7,188 bases of DNA from K189A clade bacterium (GTDB taxonomy: Bacteria; Pseudomonadota; Gammaproteobacteria; Pseudomonadales; Azotimanducaceae): contig RKSB01000060.1 of NCBI GenBank assembly GCA_007571095.1, forward strand, positions 1-7,188, read 5' to 3'. The notes beneath the pieces were generated by a model. That model searched no databases and was not told the origin of the DNA. It was given only the letters and a program-made list of their open reading frames with translations. Within the stretch, counting starts at the first letter, position 1, and every line of letters begins with the position of its first letter. Shown one piece after another: positions 1 through 4,235 of the stretch. Made by a program: the position numbers and the translations under genes.

Positions 1-95
1 TTCGAGTGGCCCGTACGATTGCCGACCTTGAGGCCAGTCAGACAATTCGGCGGGCACACTTGCAGGAGGCTCTGGGTTTTCGAACCGACTCCTGA
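1..95 (+). CDS. comM: C-terminal end of ComM/YifB-family Mg-chelatase-like AAA+ ATPase (partial)
   Basis: Only the last 30 codons are present, read from base 3 and ending at TGA 93-95. The peptide runs RVARTIADLEASQTIRRAHL and ends QEALGFRTDS. This matches the conserved tail of the Mg-chelatase C-terminal domain in ComM/YifB proteins, where a helix of the type RVARTIADL is followed by an 'I...HL.EAL.(Y/F)R' segment. In naturally transformable gammaproteobacteria ComM is a hexameric helicase that promotes branch migration during integration of incoming DNA; many relatives are known only as YifB. The ATPase core lies outside the window, so activity cannot be judged. The gene converges on the cytochrome gene at 221-637. 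Family assignment is fairly confident despite the short fragment; the exact ortholog is less so. Confidence 0.75.
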   Translation, partial: RVARTIADLEASQTIRRAHLQEALGFRTDS

Positions 96-148
96 CAGGC
101 TGAAGTGGTCGATGTGAGAGGGGCGGCGAGTTGGCCAGATACCGAGAG

Positions 149-200
149 TCAGGCACAGACCTGCCGAAAGAGGTTGTTCGGCAGAAAGTGAAGTGCCTGA
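149..200. terminator. Nested two-stem hairpin between convergent genes
   Basis: Two perfect 8-bp inverted repeats are nested. The outer stem TCAGGCAC (149-156) pairs with GTGCCTGA (193-200). The inner stem CTGCCGAA (161-168) pairs with TTCGGCAG (177-184) around an 8-base loop. An asymmetric internal loop (4 and 8 bases) separates them. It sits in the 125-bp gap between the comM stop and the cytochrome stop, where a bidirectional transcription end is expected. Neither strand has a T-tract after the stem, so it is not a canonical intrinsic terminator. It may act with Rho, or protect mRNA 3' ends. The palindrome is seen directly; its role is inferred. Confidence 0.45.
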
Positions 201-220
201 GAATCGTCTTGCCGAAGAGG

Positions 221-637
221 CTAACGTACCTGGTCAAGCATGTAATCAACGGCGGCCCGTAACTCGTCGTCGGTGCAGTTGTTGCAGGTGCCTCTGGCTG
301 GCATCAGATTGATTCCGTTGAAGGTGCTTTCGTAAAGCACGTCCATGCCCTTCTCTATTCGAGGTGCCCAGGCGGCCATGTCACCCAGTATTGGTGAATT
401 TGAGGCACCTGTGGTGTGGCAGGCAAAACAAAAGCCCTGGTAGACCTCCATACCGCCTCTGGGCATGGCCGAAACACTGAACACCGTACCTGCGGTCACA
501 CAGGGGTCGCCGGCCCTGCAAAGTTGGCCAGATGCCTTAATTCGCTCAACAATCTGCTCGGGGCTGCCGGGCGGAATCGCAAACAGAAATGCAGATACGA
601 GGGCGGCTGTTGCCAGGAAAAGGATTCTGAGCAGCAT
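221..637 (-). CDS. Cytochrome c5-family periplasmic monoheme c-type cytochrome
   Basis: This 138-residue protein is probably a small soluble electron carrier in the periplasm. Residues 1-20 (MLLRILFLATAALVSAFLFA) form a Sec-type signal peptide. A single heme-attachment motif CFACH (Cys70, Cys73, His74) is followed by a likely axial ligand, Met112 in 'LMPARG'. The pair Cys118/Cys121 in 'GTCNNCTDDEL' is the disulfide typical of cytochrome c5 (ScyA/CycB type), as is the 'AAWAPRIEKGMD' segment (88-99). An extra pair, Cys40 and Cys46 in 'GQLCRAGDPC', may form a second disulfide. The frame is open upstream to an ATG at 766, but I chose the ATG at 635-637 because it starts directly at the signal peptide and a consensus -10 lies at 683-688, inside the longer version. 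The Shine-Dalgarno is weak. The redox partner cannot be told from the context. Confidence 0.88.
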   Translation of the reverse strand: MLLRILFLATAALVSAFLFAIPPGSPEQIVERIKASGQLCRAGDPCVTAGTVFSVSAMPRGGMEVYQGFCFACHTTGASNSPILGDMAAWAPRIEKGMDVLYESTFNGINLMPARGTCNNCTDDELRAAVDYMLDQVR

Positions 638-682
638 GGCAAAAGGCGTGAAGCTTGAAGTGATTGGCGAACAGACGGACTG

Positions 683-688
683 ATTATA
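683..688 (-). promoter_or_regulatory. Sigma70-like -10 box (TATAAT) for the cytochrome gene
   Basis: The minus strand reads a perfect TATAAT here, about 46 bases before the chosen ATG at 637, which would give a leader of roughly 40 bases. No good -35 hexamer is visible at 16-18 bp spacing, so the promoter may be weak or activator-dependent. Its position argues against the longer 181-codon reading of the cytochrome frame. Confidence 0.45.
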
Positions 689-779
689 AACCACAATCGA
701 AGAACAGGAACACAGCGACGGAATGTCGACGAAAACTCGACTACAGGGTCTTTTTTTCGCTTTCATTCGGCAAAAATCC

Positions 780-809
780 TTGGTATTGCAAGTCTTTTGG
801 TGCTAGAAT
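780..809 (+). promoter_or_regulatory. Candidate extended -10 promoter of the sqd operon
   Basis: TTGGTA (780-785, four of six matches to the -35 consensus) lies 18 bp upstream of TAGAAT (804-809, five of six matches to TATAAT). An extended TG dinucleotide sits at 801-802. Transcription would begin near 816, leaving a leader of about 23 bases before the sqdB ATG at 839. No clear Pho box (tandem CTGTCAT-like repeats) is seen nearby, so phosphate control, which governs sulfolipid genes in some bacteria, has no visible support here. Confidence 0.45.
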
Positions 810-838
810 TGTTTGATTGCCTACGATTGGGTTTTTGA

Positions 839-2056
839 ATGCGAATCGCCGTTCTGGGCGGAGATGGGTTTGTCGGCTGGCCCACCACTCTGCATTTGTC
901 CGCCAAAGGGCACGAGTTGGCCATTGTCGATAATCTGAGCCGGCGCTGGGTCGATACCGAACTCGGCATTCAGTCGTTGACTCCCATGGACTCGATTCAG
1001 GAGCGAATGCGCATCTGGAAAGAGGTGTCGGGGCAAAGCCTGACTTTTGCCCACATTGATGTAGCCACCGAATACGAAAGGTTTCGGCACTGGGTCAAGC
1101 AATGGCGACCTCAGGTCATCATTCACCTTGCCCAGCAACGGGCTGCCCCCTACTCAATGAAAACCGACCGGCACAAGAATTACACGGTCAACAACAATGT
1201 CAGGGCCACTCATAACCTGCTCTCCAGCGTGGTCGAAGCCGACCTGGATACCCATCTGGTCCACATGGGTACCATGGGGGTTTACGGCTACGACTCGATC
1301 GGAATCACCATACCCGAAGGCTATCTGGATGTGGATGTTACGCTGGACGATGGCACTCAATGCAGTCGGGAAATTCTCTACCCTGTGTCGCCGGGCAGCA
1401 TTTACCACATGACCAAGTGCCTTGACCAGTTGATTTTCCAGTTCTACGCCAAAAACGATCAAGTGCGTATCACCGACCTGCATCAAGGGATTGTCTGGGG
1501 TACTCACACAGATCAGACTCGCAAACACGAACAGCTCATCAACCGTTTCGACTATGACGGAGACTATGGCACCATCCTCAACCGGTTTCTGATTCAGGCG
1601 GCGATCGGCTACCCGCTCACGGTGCATGGTACCGGCGGGCAAACTCGTGCCTTTATCCACATTCAGGACTCGGTTCGCTGCATTGAACTGGCCATTCAGT
1701 CGCCGCCGAAAGTCGGTGATCGAACCAAAATTTTCAACCAGATAACCGAGGTGCACAGAATCAGGGATCTGGCCAAATTGATTCAGAAAATGACCGGAGC
1801 AGAGATTGCCTATGTACCGAATCCTCGAAATGAGTCTGATGAAAACGAGTTGAAAGTCAAAAACGATCAATTCACCGAGCTTGGTCTGCAGCCCATCACT
1901 CTGGAAACCGGTCTGCTTGACGAACTGATCGAAATCGCCAAAAAGTACCAGAAGCGCATCGACCGATCACTCATTCCCTGCACCTCCCTGTGGAACAAGC
2001 GAGTCAGAGAGCGAATGCAGGTACTGTCGCCTTCGCCCGCAAGGAAGGCACAGTAA
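839..2056 (+). CDS. sqdB: UDP-sulfoquinovose synthase (SqdB/SQD1 family)
   Basis: A 405-residue extended short-chain dehydrogenase closely resembling plant SQD1 and bacterial SqdB. These cytosolic enzymes convert UDP-glucose and sulfite to UDP-sulfoquinovose, the head-group donor for the sulfolipid SQDG, using tightly bound NAD. Visible landmarks are the NAD-binding loop GGDGFVGW (7-14), 'VDNLSRR' (30-36), 'LAQQRAAPYSM' (97-107), the catalytic Thr in 'LGTMG'-type 'HMGTMGVYG' (Thr145), the Tyr189-x3-Lys193 pair (YHMTK), 'NRFDYDGDYGTILNRF' (235-250), and 'GGQTRAFIHI' (266-275) with a substrate-binding Arg. The C-terminal part around 'VPNPR' (326-330) also matches the family, and the length is full. 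The ATG at 839 starts directly at the Rossmann strand; its Shine-Dalgarno is weak (GGG at 829-831). It is the first gene of a three-gene operon, and the order sqdB-GT8-reductase matches the Rhodobacter sqdBDC cluster. Confidence 0.93.
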   Translation: MRIAVLGGDGFVGWPTTLHLSAKGHELAIVDNLSRRWVDTELGIQSLTPMDSIQERMRIWKEVSGQSLTFAHIDVATEYERFRHWVKQWRPQVIIHLAQQRAAPYSMKTDRHKNYTVNNNVRATHNLLSSVVEADLDTHLVHMGTMGVYGYDSIGITIPEGYLDVDVTLDDGTQCSREILYPVSPGSIYHMTKCLDQLIFQFYAKNDQVRITDLHQGIVWGTHTDQTRKHEQLINRFDYDGDYGTILNRFLIQAAIGYPLTVHGTGGQTRAFIHIQDSVRCIELAIQSPPKVGDRTKIFNQITEVHRIRDLAKLIQKMTGAEIAYVPNPRNESDENELKVKNDQFTELGLQPITLETGLLDELIEIAKKYQKRIDRSLIPCTSLWNKRVRERMQVLSPSPARKAQ

Positions 2057-2065
2057 AGACGGAGA

Positions 2066-2887
2066 GTGCCAGCCGGCTCACCGAAAAAGTACGCCTACGT
2101 CACGCTGGTCACCAACCCTGCCTATATTGCCGGTGCTCTGGCACTGATTCGATCCCTGAAGATGACCGGCACTTTCGCCGACCTGGTGGTGATGGCCAAA
2201 ACCGGACTGGAGAATATAGAGGCTCTGGAGGAATCGGCGGACAGGGTGGTGAAGGTGGACCCGCTACCCCTCTCGGAAGAATTTCAACAGGCTCACAGCA
2301 GTTCGGCTCAACAGGCACGAGACCCCTTCACCAAAGGCATAAAGCCCGCTTTTCACTCGCCGCTGGATAACTTCTGCAAGCTGAGGTTATGGACTCTTGA
2401 TCGCTACGAGCGCATTGTTTTTATCGACGCCGACGCGCTGGTCATCAAAAATATCGACAAGCTGTTCGGCTATCCCGAATTTTCGGCGGCACCCAACCTC
2501 TATTCTGAACTGGCCGATATACACAGGCTCAATTCGGGCGTTTTTGTAGCCAGGCCCGATTTGGCGACCTTCAGGCAAATGCTGCAAAAGCTCGATACAC
2601 CGGGAGTTTTCTGGCGACGAACCGACCAGACCTTTCTGGAGGCTTTTTTTTCAGACTGGCATGGTCTGCCGTATATTTACAACACGCTTCAATATGTCTA
2701 CTTCAATCTTCCTGAGTTGTGGCATCCGACTCAAATCAGGGTGCTGCATTACCAGTACGAAAAACCCTGGCAGACAGATCACCCGAAACGCAAACAGCTT
2801 CAGCCGTTAATCGACCTGTGGCAGCAGGTAGCCGACGGCGGACCCATGCCTGAAGAATTACCCGCAACAACAGCCCCAACACGATGA
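2066..2887 (+). CDS. sqdD: GT8 (glycogenin-like) glycosyltransferase, probable sulfoquinovosyltransferase SqdD
   Basis: A 273-residue soluble GT-A fold glycosyltransferase of the glycogenin/GT8 type. The N-terminal nucleotide-binding strand is 'KYAYVTLVTNPAYIAGALAL' (8-27). The metal-binding DxD motif is DAD (121-123, in 'RIVFIDADALVIKNIDKLF'). 'LNSGVFV' (155-161) and 'TDQTFLEAFF' (186-195) are family motifs. The C-terminal 'HYQYEKPW' (228-235) corresponds to the HxxGxxKPW metal/phosphate motif but lacks the Gly and is one residue shorter. In Rhodobacter, SqdD is glycogenin-like and its mutant accumulates UDP-sulfoquinovose, so it is the likely transferase. Position after sqdB, nine bases past its stop, supports that here. 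The only start before the first strand is GTG 2066-2068; GGAG at 2061-2064 is unusually close, so initiation may depend on coupling to sqdB translation. Acceptor and exact activity are inferred. Confidence 0.82.
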   Translation: MPAGSPKKYAYVTLVTNPAYIAGALALIRSLKMTGTFADLVVMAKTGLENIEALEESADRVVKVDPLPLSEEFQQAHSSSAQQARDPFTKGIKPAFHSPLDNFCKLRLWTLDRYERIVFIDADALVIKNIDKLFGYPEFSAAPNLYSELADIHRLNSGVFVARPDLATFRQMLQKLDTPGVFWRRTDQTFLEAFFSDWHGLPYIYNTLQYVYFNLPELWHPTQIRVLHYQYEKPWQTDHPKRKQLQPLIDLWQQVADGGPMPEELPATTAPTR

Positions 2888-3783
2888 GAGTCGGGCTGAC
2901 CGGAGCCACTGGAATAGTCGGCCAGTTTGTGCTGGCAGACCTGCTGAAACGAGGTTGTGAAGTCAGGGCACTGGTACGCCAACCCATGCCTGAAAGGCAT
3001 TCGGCACTGGTTCAGCTTTCGGGTGACATTCGGCAAATGGACAGCCTGGAATCGCTGCTGGAAGGCTGTGATGCGGCAGTCCACTGCGCCTTCAGCCATG
3101 TCCCCTGTCGTTACCGAGGCGGCGAAGGAGACGATCCGATCGACTTCTGGGAAACCAACCTGTTGGGCACATTGGGCTTTCTGGAAGCCGCCAGAACACA
3201 GTCCGTCAGACGTGCCGTACTGGTATCAAGCCGAGCGGTATTTACCGGCGAGAGTCGAGCGGGTCGAATCAAGGATGATGGCCATCACAGCCCCGACGGG
3301 CACTATGGCATCATCAAGTCAGCCAGCGAACAGCTGGCAAGACTCTACAATCGAACAGCCGGCCTGAAAGTGGCTGTGATTCGGCCAACCGGCGTATACG
3401 GCCTGATTCGCCCTCTGGAACGGACCAAGTGGTATCGGCTGGTCAAGCGAGTAATGGCCGAAGAGAAGATTTCTGAAGTCAGGGCCTCTACTGAAATCCA
3501 TGGCAGAGATCTGGCGGCTGCAATCTGGCTTCTTTTGAGCAGCGAAAGCAGTCTCATAAGCGACTCTGGGTACAACTGCTCCGATATCGAGATTGATACT
3601 CGAGAACTGGTGGCTATTATCGCCGAACAGACGAATGTTAAAATCGACCTGCCGGCAGTAACAAGCGGAGTATCCTGCCCTATGGACACAGGAAACCTGA
3701 AGGCACTTGGCTGGCAACCGGGTGGGTATCCTCTGCTGAAAGAGACGATCAGGCAACTGATCGAGGCCATTCGGACAGGTTAG
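2884..3783 (+). CDS. Extended SDR, NAD(P)-dependent epimerase/dehydratase in the sqdC position
   Basis: A 299-residue protein with an NAD(P) Rossmann motif GATGIVG (7-13), an acidic turn 'GDI' (47-49), the active-site Ser in 'VLVSSRAVF' (Ser115/116) and the catalytic Tyr141-x3-Lys145 pair (YGIIK). It then has 'VIRPTGVYG' (165-173), typical of extended SDRs acting on nucleotide sugars. No signal peptide or membrane segment is seen, so it is cytosolic. Its ATG overlaps the GT8 stop in an ATGA arrangement, so translation is almost certainly coupled and the three genes form one operon. Rhodobacter sqdBDC ends with a reductase-like gene, sqdC, whose loss gives sulfoquinovosyl-dihydroxyacetone. This gene may do the equivalent reduction, but its sequence would equally fit a sugar epimerase or lactone/aldehyde reductase, so no symbol is given. 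The family is certain; the reaction is not. Confidence 0.88.
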   Translation: MRVGLTGATGIVGQFVLADLLKRGCEVRALVRQPMPERHSALVQLSGDIRQMDSLESLLEGCDAAVHCAFSHVPCRYRGGEGDDPIDFWETNLLGTLGFLEAARTQSVRRAVLVSSRAVFTGESRAGRIKDDGHHSPDGHYGIIKSASEQLARLYNRTAGLKVAVIRPTGVYGLIRPLERTKWYRLVKRVMAEEKISEVRASTEIHGRDLAAAIWLLLSSESSLISDSGYNCSDIEIDTRELVAIIAEQTNVKIDLPAVTSGVSCPMDTGNLKALGWQPGGYPLLKETIRQLIEAIRTG

Positions 3784-3868
3784 GAGTGTTCGGGCTTTCC
3801 ACAGGGTGGAGTCAGGCATTGATGGCGAGCAGGTCACTGACCGGTGGCCGGAATAAAGAGGAGTGTTG

Positions 3869-3985
3869 ATGCGGAAAAGCATTGAGTCTTTGATCGCACA
3901 GATCACAGGGACGGCTGCGCTCTTCATTTTTTTCCATAGTCGTCGGCTTTGTTCTGCCAGCCATATAGCTGGTCTGCTCCCTTGA
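3869..3985 (+). CDS. Possible 38-residue leader peptide or small hydrophobic protein
   Basis: An ATG at 3869 has a strong Shine-Dalgarno, AGAGGAG at 3857-3863 with 5-base spacing, the best ribosome site before the exporter. The peptide begins MRKSIESLIAQITGTAALFI and continues with FF, a basic stretch HSRR and a second weakly hydrophobic part to TGA 3983-3985. The middle (about 11-22) could be a short membrane segment. The last ten codons overlap the left arm of the 3954-4004 hairpins, so ribosome position could affect folding, as in attenuators or leader-peptide switches. No homolog is recognised, the codon choice is not distinctive, and a chance ORF this short is quite possible. Confidence 0.3.
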   Translation: MRKSIESLIAQITGTAALFIFFHSRRLCSASHIAGLLP

Positions 3986-4004
3986 CTATTGGCGTAGCTG
4001 GCAG
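3954..4004 (+). repeat. Competing hairpins sharing one arm (attenuator-like)
   Basis: CTGCCAGC at 3954-3961 is a perfect 8-bp inverted repeat of GCTGGCAG at 3997-4004. Part of the same left arm, CCAGC at 3957-3961, can instead pair with GCTGG at 3968-3972 around a 6-base loop. The two folds are mutually exclusive. There is no T-tract after either stem, so if it regulates, it would do so other than by intrinsic termination. Confidence 0.35.
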
Positions 4005-4024
4005 TTCGACTCAAGTGAGTGCAG

Positions 4025-4217
4025 CGAGGCCAACAAACGAACTGACCGTCGGACGCCTCCGCAGCGGCCTGTTTGAACGGTTGCTCAAAGGGCAGCCTGA
4101 GCGGCTGGCCGAGGGCGGCCCTGTTCAGGCGATGGAGGGTGCCGCCGACACACCCGAGAGCGGAGTCAGCGGCGAAGTGCTGACCGAGTGGGCTGCCTTC
4201 GGGTAAAACGGGCCTCG
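4025..4217 (+). other. GC-rich ORF-like block with inverted ends; possible dispersed repeat or decayed small gene
   Basis: The block runs from CGAGGCC (4025-4031) to GGCCTCG (4211-4217), a 7-bp inverted repeat at its edges. Inside it a + frame stays open to TAA 4204-4206 and reads as a plausible amphipathic peptide, including 'TVGRLRSGLFERLLKGQPER' and 'EVLTEWAAFG', with codons much like the neighbouring genes. That frame has only a TTG (3949) or GTG start and no good Shine-Dalgarno. A stem-loop GCCGCcGAC/GTCaGCGGC (4141-4149/4165-4173, eight of nine pairs) also lies inside. It may be a copy of a genome-dispersed element, a small gene remnant, or a structured leader of the exporter mRNA. I do not recognise the peptide. 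Confidence 0.3.
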
Positions 4218-4235
4218 AACAAAGCGAAAGCCAAA

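Larger units (their letters stand above)
3784..4235 (+). other. Long spacer between the sqd operon and the RND gene
   Basis: This 452-base gap has no gene recognised with confidence. From left to right it holds a weak hairpin TCCAC/GTGGA (3798-3810), a perfect odd palindrome GGTCAcTGACC (3832-3842), a small ORF with a good Shine-Dalgarno (3869-3985), a pair of competing hairpins (3954-4004), and a GC-rich ORF-like block with inverted-repeat edges (4025-4217). No stem followed by a T-tract is present, so nothing clearly stops transcription from sqd genes running into the exporter. No convincing -35/-10 pair for the exporter was found. TTGACT at 3982-3987 is a good -35 but lacks a matching -10. 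Confidence 0.6.

Noticed and set aside
780..838. Pho box or other known operator before sqdB
   Set aside because: No pair of CTGTCAT-like half-sites or other recognised operator was found on either strand.
1154..1870. 238-codon minus-strand frame within sqdB
   Set aside because: Complete antisense shadow of the strongly supported sqdB gene.
3982..4010. Promoter for the exporter based on the near-consensus -35 TTGACT at 3982-3987
   Set aside because: No -10-like hexamer occurs at 16-18 bp spacing, and the sequence there is GC-rich and part of a hairpin arm.
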